Source: HdN1 sp964473645
Lineage (GTDB): Bacteria > Pseudomonadota > Gammaproteobacteria > Pseudomonadales > Ketobacteraceae
NCBI GenBank assembly: GCA_964473645.1
Contig: CAYYPW010000010.1
Location: 124,001 to 188,000, forward strand
Length of the DNA: 64,000 nucleotides
Direction: 5' to 3'
Under the pieces are notes generated by a model. That model saw only the letters and a program-made list of their open reading frames with translations, ran no database searches and had not been told where the DNA came from. Shown piece by piece: positions 27,082 to 36,616 of this stretch (position 1 is the first letter of the stretch; every line of letters starts with the position of its first letter). The translations under genes were made by a program, and so were the position numbers.

Positions 27082-28542
27082 TTGAGAGTTCATCCCTTGC
27101 AAGACATCACCTACGGCCTGGACGCTTGGATCACACGCTTGAGCGATGCCGAATTGCCAGCGCTCGCCAACGTGGCGCGTAATTTGCGGCAACTGGCCGA
27201 CAATCATGAGCAAGTGACGGTGCAACAAATGGCCGGCGTACTGCTGCATGATGCTGCCCTGACATCGAAGGTGCTGAGGGTAGCCAACAGCGTTTATTAC
27301 AACCCCTCGCAAGAGCCCATACGCACGCTGTCCCGCGCCATTGTTTTGATTGGCTTTGAAAACGTGCACCAGATCGCCCTGTCGGTCGGCCTGATCGATG
27401 CCCTGCTCAGCAAATCGACCCGCGATCAGTTGCTACATCTATTGGCGCAGTCCTTTCATGCCGCTGTGCAGGCGCGCAACATTGCTGGCTACATGCTCTC
27501 GCGCCACCAGGAGGAAGTCTTTGTCGCCGCCCTGCTCTATCACTTGGGAGAGCTGGCCTTTTGGGGGTGTGGCGGTAATCAGGCCGATGCCTTTGCCGAG
27601 GCCTTGCTCGCACCGGGCGCTGATCCTGAGCAGGTCGCCCGTCAACAACTGGGGCTCACCTTTCGCCAGTTGAGCGTTCATCTCGCCCGCAGCTGGGGCT
27701 TGGGCGATGCCGCCAGCCCGGCCCTGAGCAGCAGCGGCCAGGCTGAAACCGCCAACCGCGCGATGCTGCTGGGGGTAAAGATCAGCGAGGCGGCCCCTGA
27801 AGGCTGGGATAGCGAGATCATGCAAAAGCTGGTGAAAGACGTGGCCCAGCTCACCGGCATTACCACTGAGGATGCATTTCAACAGGTACTCTCCAGCGCT
27901 GACGAGGCCGTTGATGTGGCGCGCACCTATGGCGCCAGTAAGTTGTGCGACCTGATCCCGAGCACCGACCCTGAACAGATTCGCGCCCAACAGGAGCTGC
28001 GCCGGGCGCGGCTGCTGCAACCGGATCTCACCCTGCTGCAGCATGGATTGCAGGAGCTGAGCTACCTGTCGACACTGCACCCGGACATCAATGTGGTACT
28101 CGATACCCTGTTGAAAGGCATGCATTTTGGCGCAGGGCTGGAGCGGGTCATGGTGGCCTTGCTGGCCGACAACCAAACCATGTTTCGTGCCCGCAGGGTG
28201 ATAGGTGAAACCACCGAGAAATGGCTGCAAGAATTTGCCATGCCGGCAGAAGCGCAAACGACCTCTCATGCCTTCAGCTATGCGTTGCGCAATCGTGAAA
28301 CGCTGTGGATGGGGGTTCCGGCAACGCTGGGCTTACATGACCTTATAACGCCCGCCTTGAAGCAGTTTACGGGGAGCGGCATGTTTTTTATTGCGCCCCT
28401 GCTCGCAGGCAAACGCGAGATCGGCATTCTCTATGCAGACAACCGTGTATCGGGACGCGCACTCAAAAACGAACAGTTCATGGCATTTCAACGCTATGCA
28501 CAAGCCACCTGTCGCTGCCTGGAGGCCATGGGGCGGCGTTAG
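27082..28542 (+). CDS. HDOD-domain signalling protein
   Basis: A cytoplasmic protein of about 486 residues with an N-terminal HDOD domain (about 1-220), a catalytically dead relative of HD phosphohydrolases found in signalling proteins. Signatures are LADNHEQVTVQQMAGVL, LTSKVLRVANSVYYN and LSRAIVLIGFENV. The C-terminal part (about 340-486) resembles a GAF-type sensor fold (LERVMVALLADNQTMFRARRV ... FFIAPLLAGKREIGILYADN). The start is uncertain: TTG 27082 has AGG seven bases upstream, GTG 27064 is the next candidate, and the open frame extends to TTG 26974 without support. The gene is divergent from the GH5 lipoprotein gene. Partner and ligand are unknown. Confidence 0.83.
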   Translation: MRVHPLQDITYGLDAWITRLSDAELPALANVARNLRQLADNHEQVTVQQMAGVLLHDAALTSKVLRVANSVYYNPSQEPIRTLSRAIVLIGFENVHQIALSVGLIDALLSKSTRDQLLHLLAQSFHAAVQARNIAGYMLSRHQEEVFVAALLYHLGELAFWGCGGNQADAFAEALLAPGADPEQVARQQLGLTFRQLSVHLARSWGLGDAASPALSSSGQAETANRAMLLGVKISEAAPEGWDSEIMQKLVKDVAQLTGITTEDAFQQVLSSADEAVDVARTYGASKLCDLIPSTDPEQIRAQQELRRARLLQPDLTLLQHGLQELSYLSTLHPDINVVLDTLLKGMHFGAGLERVMVALLADNQTMFRARRVIGETTEKWLQEFAMPAEAQTTSHAFSYALRNRETLWMGVPATLGLHDLITPALKQFTGSGMFFIAPLLAGKREIGILYADNRVSGRALKNEQFMAFQRYAQATCRCLEAMGRR

Positions 28543-28779
28543 ATCTCGAATCCACCAAGCGCTTGCCCCACACAAAATTCGTTATTTCAAGAAAATTGCC
28601 TTAGGTTCAGGGTCTTGCATTATTGGCCCAAACAATTTTCACTCCTATGATTCGCAGCACCCTTCTCGAAACGTTAAAATTTTACAGAAACCGGTGTGAA
28701 CAGCCCACATCGTTAAATGTGCATGCCCAGTACTCTTTGTTCGTAGGCCATCGCTAACGACAGAGAAAAGGAAAACCAC

Positions 28780-30600
28780 ATGCACTACGCAAAAACAAAA
28801 ATTTTTACTGCCATTGGATTCGCACTCGCTACCGGATTGAGTGCAACTCACGCGTCTGCTGCAGACACCCTGGTTGCCACCAGCAATAAAGTGCTGCTGG
28901 ATAGCAACTACCGTTTTGAAAAATACATGACTGCCGATGGCAAATTCTATCAACGTATTTTCAAGGACGAAATTGAAGTAAGCCGCGAACCGGCCATCAA
29001 AAAAACCATCATCGACCCTGCACTGGTCAAGAAAATGAGTGCCATAGGTGGGAGTGATATTCTCAAGGTTAATCTGTCGCTGGTCAGACCTTTTATTGCC
29101 ACCAACAGCACGCAAGAAACCGGTGGTGCCATTGTAAAAGACGGCACTATTACACGTCTGGAACACAATGGAAAGGCCGTGACCGATGATGATATTCTTG
29201 CCATGGAGCGAGCACTGGCGGCCACATTAGCCTCAGAACGCGCTGCACGCACGAAAGCACAAGCCGAGAAATTGTCGGCCTTTGCCAGCCGTTATGGAAT
29301 CCCCAGCTCAAGTGCACTGAAAACAGCGATTTCCCAAGGCCATGCCACTGTAACGCTTTCACTCACTGGTGATACTTTGCGAAAAATTGCCGCGTCCAAT
29401 GATCCCGACCTGTCTGGACTGGAGCTGTACTTTCCTACCAAAGACAATATTGCTGGTGCCATGTTGGACACCAATATCAACCCCTGGCAAATGTCTGATC
29501 CTGCGGCACAAGGCGCCAATGTCGGTTTATACATGACAGAAAGTGGTTGCGCGGATGAAGCTGGTCGCGCCAACTATGATCGGCTGGCAGGCTCGCAAAC
29601 TAACCATTCGCAAAATGTGTTCGGCATTATGCGTGCAGTGTCACCCTCAACCTATATTTATTGCCGTGGCGGTGCGGTATTACCTGCCAACAGCGATATC
29701 GATGGCGTCAATGGCAACCCTGCCATTCATGTCATTAACCGCTCCAACGGTGGTAATTACACGATCAACTATTCCACGCTGGATCGCGACTGGGACAACC
29801 TGGCCTATGATAGCCGCATCGCCATATTCAACGCAGCGGGCAATGAAGGCGGCGCAACCAATGTGATTATCTCACCCGCCAAAGGGATTAACGTTGTGGC
29901 GGTGGGTAACTACAACGACGCCACCAACACCATCAATGCATCGTCCTCTTATCTTGACCCGGAAATAGAAGCCGACAAACCTGAACTGTCTGCCCCAGGC
30001 ACAGACATCGCGGCGGGTGGTTTCACGATGACAGGCACCAGTATGGCGGCCCCTCATGCAGCCGCCATGGCGGCAGATCTTGCATCGAAATATACGTTTT
30101 ATCGCCGTCGTCCACATGTTATCAATGCCGTGATGATCGGTGGCGCAACGGATTCTATCAGTGGCGGAAAAGATAAAGTTGGCGCAGGCGGTATTGATTT
30201 TCTGAGTGCTGCCTATAACGGCTGGCACTACTATTACCAAGGCGGCAATTCAGCGTTCACAAGCTTTGACAGCGGCGATGGCGCAAGCGATGGCTATATC
30301 AGCAAGAAGGTATCGATTTCTGCCGGTAGCAAAGTGCGTGTGGCGATTGCCTGGCAAAATCGCGGTGATTATACCTATGACCACCGTGGCGATGCGCATC
30401 CAATCGGGCAAGACCTGGATCTTTCCGTCTATGGGCCGACCGGTGCTTATGTCGGGGGTTCTGCCTCATGGGACAACCCGTATGAAGTCGTGAATTTCAC
30501 ACCGTCAACGACAGGCACCTATACGATCAAAGTCAAACGCTATGCCAATCGTGACACCGGCGCGAATTTCCGCATGGGCCTGCTGATCAACCGTTATTAA
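28780..30600 (+). CDS. Secreted subtilisin-like (S8) serine peptidase
   Basis: A 606-residue secreted subtilase. The signal peptide ends at about residue 28 (ASAADT), and a prodomain-like region follows to about 230. His276 (QTNHSQ), the oxyanion Asn355 (AAGNEGG) and Ser421 (TGTSMAAPHAAA) are well placed. The position where DTG or DSG carries the catalytic Asp reads TESG, with Glu254; Asp258 in CADEAG is a nearby alternative. The C-terminal domain (about 490-606) is a jelly-roll/PPC-like beta domain with GTYTIKVKRY, often removed after secretion. AGAAAAGGAAA precedes the ATG. The gene stands alone with its own terminator. Confidence 0.88.
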   Translation: MHYAKTKIFTAIGFALATGLSATHASAADTLVATSNKVLLDSNYRFEKYMTADGKFYQRIFKDEIEVSREPAIKKTIIDPALVKKMSAIGGSDILKVNLSLVRPFIATNSTQETGGAIVKDGTITRLEHNGKAVTDDDILAMERALAATLASERAARTKAQAEKLSAFASRYGIPSSSALKTAISQGHATVTLSLTGDTLRKIAASNDPDLSGLELYFPTKDNIAGAMLDTNINPWQMSDPAAQGANVGLYMTESGCADEAGRANYDRLAGSQTNHSQNVFGIMRAVSPSTYIYCRGGAVLPANSDIDGVNGNPAIHVINRSNGGNYTINYSTLDRDWDNLAYDSRIAIFNAAGNEGGATNVIISPAKGINVVAVGNYNDATNTINASSSYLDPEIEADKPELSAPGTDIAAGGFTMTGTSMAAPHAAAMAADLASKYTFYRRRPHVINAVMIGGATDSISGGKDKVGAGGIDFLSAAYNGWHYYYQGGNSAFTSFDSGDGASDGYISKKVSISAGSKVRVAIAWQNRGDYTYDHRGDAHPIGQDLDLSVYGPTGAYVGGSASWDNPYEVVNFTPSTTGTYTIKVKRYANRDTGANFRMGLLINRY

Positions 30601-30639
30601 ACGTCTCTCTACGGGGGAGCCTCGCCTGACACAGGCGAT

Positions 30640-30690
30640 GCAGGGGCAGATACGCGAGACCTTACCTCGCGTTCTGCCCCTGCGATTTTT
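30640..30690 (+). terminator. Rho-independent terminator of the subtilase gene
   Basis: A stem of 18 base pairs with one bulged T (arms 30640-30658 and 30666-30683) and a 7-base loop is followed by five T at 30686-30690. It begins 40 bases after the subtilase stop. The convergent PstS-like gene ends at 30724. Confidence 0.88.
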
Positions 30691-30723
30691 GTGTTAAAGC
30701 AAAATCGACCACTTGCGTATACG

Positions 30724-31152
30724 CTACTGCTTGATGATCAATAAAGATTTGACTTTGTTGGTAAGCTGTTTGGCATCGACATAACCAATGGCATTTTTTT
30801 GCCGTGAAATGGCAAACAACATTTCTTCTGCATTGGTCACGTAGTCGGGGGGTGATCCGCGCCCGGTAAAAATAAGGCGGGTCCAATAGGTCAGCATGTA
30901 GTCGGGCGTGCGATTCGCCACGCGTTGATAGAATTCCTTGCGTACCGGATCATCTCGATGCAAGTCCAACGGTACGAGTGCAACGCCGTTCACCTCGCTG
31001 GATTTTTTCATGAATATTTCTGTTGCCGCTTGCGCGTCGATAGTGGAGAGCGGCAACTCTGGATGCACGATGATCGCAATGTCAGCCAACGCCTTACTCG
31101 TCATGGTAGTCAACCAGGTTCCCAGAAGCAGGGCTTGCATTAACGTTTTCAT
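30724..31152 (-). CDS. Small PstS-like periplasmic protein
   Basis: A 142-residue exported protein related to phosphate ABC transporter substrate-binding proteins, though less than half the length of PstS. The signal peptide ends near ALADI (about residue 23). The motifs AATEIFMKKS, VPLDLHRDDPVRKEFYQRV and MLFAISRQKNAIGYVDA match the short PBP-like family often found beside porins. AAAGGAGGG lies just before the ATG. It follows the porin gene by 14 bases on the minus strand, so the two form an operon with the porin first. It may sense or bind an oxyanion for the porin; that role is inferred. No permease or ATPase is nearby. Confidence 0.82.
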   Translation of the reverse strand: MKTLMQALLLGTWLTTMTSKALADIAIIVHPELPLSTIDAQAATEIFMKKSSEVNGVALVPLDLHRDDPVRKEFYQRVANRTPDYMLTYWTRLIFTGRGSPPDYVTNAEEMLFAISRQKNAIGYVDAKQLTNKVKSLLIIKQ

Positions 31153-31166
31153 TGCGGCGCCCTCCT

Positions 31167-32606
31167 TTAGAATACGGTGTTGACGACAAAGAAATAAGCG
31201 GCGCCCTGCTTGCCCGGCGAACCGCCCGCAAACAAGCCGTTACTCTCACCAAAATCCGAGAATCGCTTCGCTTCAAATTTGAGTTTGAGCCCCTCCGTTA
31301 CGGTGTAGCCGAGACCCAGCGTGTAGGAATCCTGCTGAATCCGCACCTTACGCAAGCCGTCAGCCAAGCCACGCATGCCTGCAGCGGCTTCAGCGGGAGT
31401 CACCACCGAAAATGGATCGGGATCGATATCACTGATGGCGCCCAGCCCGTCAAGAATGCCAGCGATTTGTTCGGCCCCGGCAATGCGGTCATTCACCGGT
31501 CGATCATTGTAGGCATCTGTATAGTGAGTGGCGGCAGTGAAATAAGGCAGCCAAGCGCCAAAATGGCGGCCAAACGAGATATAGCCGCTATCACCAGCAG
31601 GAAACAATTCGTAATCCACCCGCAACTTGGCGTATTCCGCCGCGACATACCAGACACCGTCATCGTAAATGGCCGAAACAGTGCCAAACCCGGCATACTG
31701 GTCGACTGAGTCGGGTGTAAATTCAGTGGTAATACTATTGGGGAACAACGCATTCAAACCATCGGCAAGGGTCTGTGCCTGCAACAACCCCTGTGTGAGT
31801 TGATCGGCCACGCCACCGGGTATAAGTTCAACCGTTGCATGGGTACGATGATAGGCAGCGCGCAAGCTCAGGTCGTCCCGACTTAATGACAGCACACTGC
31901 CCCAGTATTCATCGAGATTGAAATTAATGCCGGTAATGATGGGATCATCATCAAGCACGCTACCATAGTAGACTTCGATTTGCCCCTGCCACTCCCCTAA
32001 GGGGTAATCATAGAGCGTGCTAAACCCTTCGTAATTGTCCAGCGGCAGGTTATACATTTCCACTGGCGGTCTTACCCAAGGGTAGGCATAACCAATGTCC
32101 AGGGCATCGCTGTAGGCATATTGCGGCGTGCGCAAGCGTCCGCCTCGTACGGTCAATTGGTCGGTAAGCTCGTAAGCAAAATAGGCCCATTCCGTCGATA
32201 ACTCATTTTTCTCGACACCGCGACTGACAAACTGCAACGACGTGCGCAATCGGTCGCTGACCTTGGTATCCATCTGCGCGCCGGCCACCATGTTCGCTTG
32301 CGATGCAAAAGAATCACGCACACCATACAAATGCATACCGGAATTGCTTCCACCGCCATCGAGCGTGGAATATCCGACAGAGAGAAAGCCATTGATTTGG
32401 ACACGTTTTGCCAGCGTATCGAGAGATTCGAGCTTTTGCAGGGTGTAATTGCTTTCGCTGCGCTGTTCGGTTTCGAGCGCACTCACCTTCTTTTGCAGTG
32501 CGTCGATTTCTTGTTTGAGCGCCTGGATTTCATCGCTCCACGCAGGCGCAGCCAACAGGCACAAGGCCAGAGAAAACCATGAAATTGGTGCGGGAACTAA
32601 GCGCAT
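31167..32606 (-). CDS. Porin-like outer membrane protein with coiled-coil N terminus
   Basis: A 479-residue outer membrane protein. A signal peptide (to about residue 24, PAWS) is followed by a short coiled coil (about 26-55, EIQALKQEIDALQKKVSALE) of the type that trimerises porins or links them to peptidoglycan. The barrel then starts at about 70 (VQINGFLSVGYS). Aromatic, alternating strands run to the C-terminal Phe (FVVNTVF). Segments such as QFVSRGVEKNELSTEWAYFAYELTDQL are typical of this porin group. It is the first gene of the pair with the PstS-like protein. Substrate specificity is not visible. Confidence 0.84.
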   Translation of the reverse strand: MRLVPAPISWFSLALCLLAAPAWSDEIQALKQEIDALQKKVSALETEQRSESNYTLQKLESLDTLAKRVQINGFLSVGYSTLDGGGSNSGMHLYGVRDSFASQANMVAGAQMDTKVSDRLRTSLQFVSRGVEKNELSTEWAYFAYELTDQLTVRGGRLRTPQYAYSDALDIGYAYPWVRPPVEMYNLPLDNYEGFSTLYDYPLGEWQGQIEVYYGSVLDDDPIITGINFNLDEYWGSVLSLSRDDLSLRAAYHRTHATVELIPGGVADQLTQGLLQAQTLADGLNALFPNSITTEFTPDSVDQYAGFGTVSAIYDDGVWYVAAEYAKLRVDYELFPAGDSGYISFGRHFGAWLPYFTAATHYTDAYNDRPVNDRIAGAEQIAGILDGLGAISDIDPDPFSVVTPAEAAAGMRGLADGLRKVRIQQDSYTLGLGYTVTEGLKLKFEAKRFSDFGESNGLFAGGSPGKQGAAYFFVVNTVF

Positions 32607-32683
32607 GAACGAGTCCGTGTAACGACGTACCTAGGTAGACGTTAAGGTTAGTTCATGACAAATCTTCTGCAACCGTTGGCGTC

Positions 32684-35659
32684 TTAGAACGCGGCGCCCA
32701 AGCGCACATAGGCTTCACTGGTGCCCAATGCATCATCCAGGCCTTGTGCGGCACCCACAGTAATATTCAGCGACAACATATTAAATCCGAGCAATACTTC
32801 TGTGCTCAGTTCAGCACCCGCGCCTGCATAGTAGCGCCGCTCAGCCTGATCGTTCCAGGCGGCGCCGCGATCGTAGAAGACACTGGCGGATATTTTCCCG
32901 ACACCGACGGGCGGCGCCATGAAACCATCAAAAATACTGGCCACCGGAAACCGATATTCGAGGGTCTGCAATCGCAGATTATCACCGCGCAATGCCGCTA
33001 AACCGGTTTCATAGCCACGCAAAGGATAAGTGGTTTTACCAAAACCGATTAAACTGGCCAGCGTTTCAAAGCTGTCATGAAAACCACCTAATTCAAAGGC
33101 GCGCGCTTCGTCGTCGGCACGGGCTTCGACCCAGCGCAACGCCAGCACTTGGTTGTTCCAGGTAGTGAGGTATTCATTCCAGTCAAGCGCATAACTGTCG
33201 CCACGAAATATACCGCCCCCCAAGGCATCGTATTTTTCTGCCGTAAGTTTAATTCGACGGCCATCTTCCGGGCTGATCGAATACAGGTAGTAATCCGTCG
33301 AATCCAACGACAATGACAGACCGGCGAGATTGGCTTTATAGGGCTCGGCTATGGGCTCTTCATCAATTTCAAATTCCGAACGTTCGCTAGCAACGCCGAT
33401 ATTCAGCTGCCAAGCGGTATCGAAATTGTTGAGCGGTTGCATCCAGATCATTTGCGCCCGGTCTTCAATTTCGAGAATGGCAGGCTGGGTATCCGTAGAA
33501 TCCTCTTCTGTGCTGACAGAGCGCGTGCCCAACAGGGCCAGACGCTTGTAAGCGACGTAGGCAATATCACCGCCCAGAGTTTGCCGATCATAATAATGGC
33601 GCGGTGCCAGCTGCCAGGCATGAAAACCCAGCACGTCGCTGCCTGAAGTCATCAACTGAATCCAGCCATTGTCTTCGCTGTCGGCGCCCGCTAAAACAAG
33701 CCATGAGGTGGGCATCAGGGTTTGCCAAGGGCTGTACGAGGTAATGGCACTGGAGGTACTTGCAGGCAAGGCGGCCGGTGGTTCAAACGGCGGTAAGGGT
33801 GCTGCCGGGATATTGTCTGCCTGTTCAACTAATTCGCTATTTTTTCTGCTATTTTCCCTAAGGTTTATCGTGGTGGTCGTTGTGCGACCCTGCCTATTCA
33901 AACTTATCGTCATTAAATCCTTATCAAGCGCCGGTTGTGTGGCCAGCGCGATGCCTTGCGCCGTATATTCCAGCGTTACCAGCTGATTTTTCTTGACCGC
34001 AAAATCAGTGACCGCCGTCAGCGTCTCGGTTAGAGTGGTCACCTGGCCGGTGGCCAACGTCAATTTGCGTACATTCAGACGTTGTTGATGTGCGTCGATA
34101 AAATACAGGTGTTCGCCGGTTTCATCATAACGCGGCGCTCGCACCATGCCACTGGCCGTCGGTAACGCTTGCCATGAGCTTTCTGTCAGCGACCAGCGGT
34201 AAAGCCCCCAACGCTCGCCTTGCGGTTTGCGCATCACGACCAACGCCTGACCTTGTGGGTGCCAGGTGAGCGATCCCAAGGTTTCCCCCAAAGGTGCTTG
34301 GTAGAGTACCTGCAGACGCTTGCCGTTGGCGTCGAGCAGTTCCAGGCGCTGCTTGCCGTCATCGATGGCGACGGCAGCAATGCGATCGCCCTGCGGTGAC
34401 CAATATCCCCCCAAATAACGACCGCAGTCGGTAATGGCGCGCCAATCACCGTCTTCGAGTTTATATAAATCCGCATAGGCATCAATGTTGTTGCAGATGC
34501 GTAAGGCGCTCATAACAATGCCCGCCTGAGGATGCACATCAAACTGTTGCAATGTTTTTGCTTCAGCCAGTGTTTTTATTTTGCCGTTGCTATCGCGATG
34601 GAGAATTGCCGCAGCGGTACGGCCGTTATTTTCGTAGTAATAGGCGCCACCAGCATCGTCTAGGTGTACTTGTTCGCGATAACCGTCTCCTGCCAAGGTA
34701 TAGACAGGTGCGTTGCCATGTTGTGCCTGCCAGGCGTTGATGTCTGGCTCAAAACGCTGCTTGAGATAGGCCAGAAAGCGTTCATGCAATGCCTCTGCAT
34801 CCATGCCGAATACGCGCTGTGCGCGCCCATCCATACGAAAGGGGATGATATTGCGGTTCCAGGCGGCGATAAATTCGCGGATTTTATCTTTGCCCCACGT
34901 CGATTCAATAAATTGAAAGAAATACAAACCATACAAATAGGATTGCCCATGGGGCCAATCGGTTCCGCTATAACCGTGGAAACTCAAGGAGGAAAGATCC
35001 TTGAGCCCATTCATGACTTCGCCCCGCATGGCGGCGTCATACAAGGCAGACTGACCGCGCCCGATTGCACGGGCATGATCGGTTTCAGCCCAGACCGCAT
35101 AGCCCTCTGTCACCCAGGAGGGGTTGAACACCTGCGGAAAGGTGAAAAACCAGCGCCCGATCACTTTGCGCAAACCACCGGGGAATCCGGCCGCCTGATC
35201 AACATGCAGAATATGCATATATTCGTGCGTGAACACCATTTCGACCCAATCGGCATCATCCATCAATTCGCCACTGGTAGGGGGCGTCATGTAGATAAAA
35301 AATTGACGATATGGCAGCACCGTAGCCCCACCGTTAGAAATATCGACGCTATCATTGATGACAACTTCGGTTTTGCCCGGCGGTAAATAAGCAGCACGTG
35401 GCGTGAGCGTGGTATGCACCCGTTCAGCAATTGCCGCAAGGCGCTCGGCAAAGGCGCGTTGATCGTGTTCAAAATGGATATTGAAATGAGGGGTGGCCAG
35501 AGTCTGCCAATCATGGGTGGCATCAGGCATTCCCAAGGCCGGATCGGTGATCATGCGGGTGGAGGCGTGCGCACTTTCTGGCAGCACACTGTCCAGCACG
35601 GCCAAGCCCAGGCACACTGCACCAACACACTTTGCTATTCCGCGCGCCCACCGTTTCAT
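32684..35659 (-). CDS. Metalloprotease-propeller-outer membrane barrel fusion
   Basis: A 991-residue exported protein with three parts. After the signal peptide (to about residue 32), a gluzincin-like domain carries the zinc site H145-E146-x-x-H149 in FTHEYMH and the likely third ligand Glu185 in WVTEGYAVW. A middle section (about 340-600) has beta-propeller-like repeats of the TolB/DPP type (for example GYWSPQGDRIAAVAIDDG, LGSLTWHPQGQALVV). The C-terminal part (about 700-991) looks like an outer membrane beta-barrel related to BamA/surface-antigen barrels (KISASVFYDRGAAW) and ends in AF. This would be a surface or periplasmic protease fixed to the outer membrane. Its substrate is unknown. 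The gene appears to stand alone. Confidence 0.8.
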   Translation of the reverse strand: MKRWARGIAKCVGAVCLGLAVLDSVLPESAHASTRMITDPALGMPDATHDWQTLATPHFNIHFEHDQRAFAERLAAIAERVHTTLTPRAAYLPPGKTEVVINDSVDISNGGATVLPYRQFFIYMTPPTSGELMDDADWVEMVFTHEYMHILHVDQAAGFPGGLRKVIGRWFFTFPQVFNPSWVTEGYAVWAETDHARAIGRGQSALYDAAMRGEVMNGLKDLSSLSFHGYSGTDWPHGQSYLYGLYFFQFIESTWGKDKIREFIAAWNRNIIPFRMDGRAQRVFGMDAEALHERFLAYLKQRFEPDINAWQAQHGNAPVYTLAGDGYREQVHLDDAGGAYYYENNGRTAAAILHRDSNGKIKTLAEAKTLQQFDVHPQAGIVMSALRICNNIDAYADLYKLEDGDWRAITDCGRYLGGYWSPQGDRIAAVAIDDGKQRLELLDANGKRLQVLYQAPLGETLGSLTWHPQGQALVVMRKPQGERWGLYRWSLTESSWQALPTASGMVRAPRYDETGEHLYFIDAHQQRLNVRKLTLATGQVTTLTETLTAVTDFAVKKNQLVTLEYTAQGIALATQPALDKDLMTISLNRQGRTTTTTINLRENSRKNSELVEQADNIPAAPLPPFEPPAALPASTSSAITSYSPWQTLMPTSWLVLAGADSEDNGWIQLMTSGSDVLGFHAWQLAPRHYYDRQTLGGDIAYVAYKRLALLGTRSVSTEEDSTDTQPAILEIEDRAQMIWMQPLNNFDTAWQLNIGVASERSEFEIDEEPIAEPYKANLAGLSLSLDSTDYYLYSISPEDGRRIKLTAEKYDALGGGIFRGDSYALDWNEYLTTWNNQVLALRWVEARADDEARAFELGGFHDSFETLASLIGFGKTTYPLRGYETGLAALRGDNLRLQTLEYRFPVASIFDGFMAPPVGVGKISASVFYDRGAAWNDQAERRYYAGAGAELSTEVLLGFNMLSLNITVGAAQGLDDALGTSEAYVRLGAAF

Positions 35660-35714
35660 GCTTCACCTGTTCTTATGATTTATTCACATGTTTTGTGTCG
35701 ATGCGCCTGTTATA

Positions 35715-36599
35715 TCAGGCGCATTTAACGAAAATCAGATCCCAAACGCCATGCCCGAGACGTTCACCGCGTTTTTCAAAGCGGGTGACTGGACGACTGC
35801 CTTCAGGGCGCGGCACATAGTGTCCTGCTCCCGCCTGATTCACCCAACCAGGAGCCGCGCTCATGATGTCCATCATGTGCAACGCATAGGCCTCCCAATC
35901 GGTGGCCATATGCAGGTAACCGCCAGGTTTAAGTTTGCTGTGCACCAGTGCGGCAAAGTCGGCTTGCACGATACGACGTTTGTTGTGCTTTTTCTTGTGC
36001 CACGGGTCAGGAAAAAACAATAACACGCCATCCAGGCTGCCTTCAGGAATGCATTGTTTGAGCACTTCGATGGCGTCTTCGCCAAACACTCGCATATTGG
36101 TCAGCCCACGCTTGCCGGCTTCACCCATGACACGCCCCACGCCCGGCCGATGCACCTCGATACCAATATGATCATGACCGCTGTCTCGCTCGGCCAGATG
36201 CAGCAAGGTATCGCCATTACCAATACCGATTTCGAGAATCAGGGGGGCGTTGCGTCCGAACACGCTAACAGGATCGATTCGGCCCTCCGCAATTTGCAGC
36301 AGGTAACGGTCGGCATAGAGTTCAAAGCCCTTCTCCTGCGAAGGGGTCATGCGGCCTTGTCGCCGCACAAAACTTTTGATGGTGCGTAACGGCCGATCTG
36401 TAGGGGGCAGAGAGGCCGGTGAGATCTCCCGCTTATGACCTGCGTTATCTGGCTTGAGATCTGTTGCCAAGTCGTCCTGTGCGGGAATTGTGTGTCCTGA
36501 ATTGCTTTCTATTGGCCGCTCTTGGGCGGATTGCTTTTGCAAAGACTCAGTTTTTAAAGACTTGGCTTGCTCAGAATTGTCGTCTGCCTTACTGCTCAT
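35715..36599 (-). CDS. trmB: tRNA (guanine-N7-)-methyltransferase
   Basis: TrmB transfers a methyl group from S-adenosylmethionine to N7 of G46 in the variable loop of tRNAs. The SAM-binding motif LILEIGIGNGDTLLHLA and GIEVHRPGVG are clear, and LFFPDPWHKKKHNKRR is the family signature. MATDWEAYA and the C-terminal TRFEKRGERLGHGVWDLIF also match. The protein is 294 residues, about 55 more than the E. coli enzyme, because of a polar, probably disordered N-terminal extension (about 1-70). It follows thiG by 17 bases and ends the thiS-thiG-trmB operon, the order known in pseudomonads. Confidence 0.95.
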   Translation of the reverse strand: MSSKADDNSEQAKSLKTESLQKQSAQERPIESNSGHTIPAQDDLATDLKPDNAGHKREISPASLPPTDRPLRTIKSFVRRQGRMTPSQEKGFELYADRYLLQIAEGRIDPVSVFGRNAPLILEIGIGNGDTLLHLAERDSGHDHIGIEVHRPGVGRVMGEAGKRGLTNMRVFGEDAIEVLKQCIPEGSLDGVLLFFPDPWHKKKHNKRRIVQADFAALVHSKLKPGGYLHMATDWEAYALHMMDIMSAAPGWVNQAGAGHYVPRPEGSRPVTRFEKRGERLGHGVWDLIFVKCA

Positions 36600-36616
36600 A
36601 CCGCCCCACCCGTTTT

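Noticed and set aside
27439..28269. 276-codon minus-strand open frame
   Set aside because: It is a shadow of the HDOD protein gene; composition and lack of motifs speak against it.
28615..28651. Promoter-like TTGCAT and TATGAT before the subtilase gene
   Set aside because: The spacing is 25 bases, far from the 16-18 expected for sigma-70.
34664..35386. 240-codon plus-strand open frame
   Set aside because: It is antisense to the protease-propeller-barrel gene and has no coding signature of its own.
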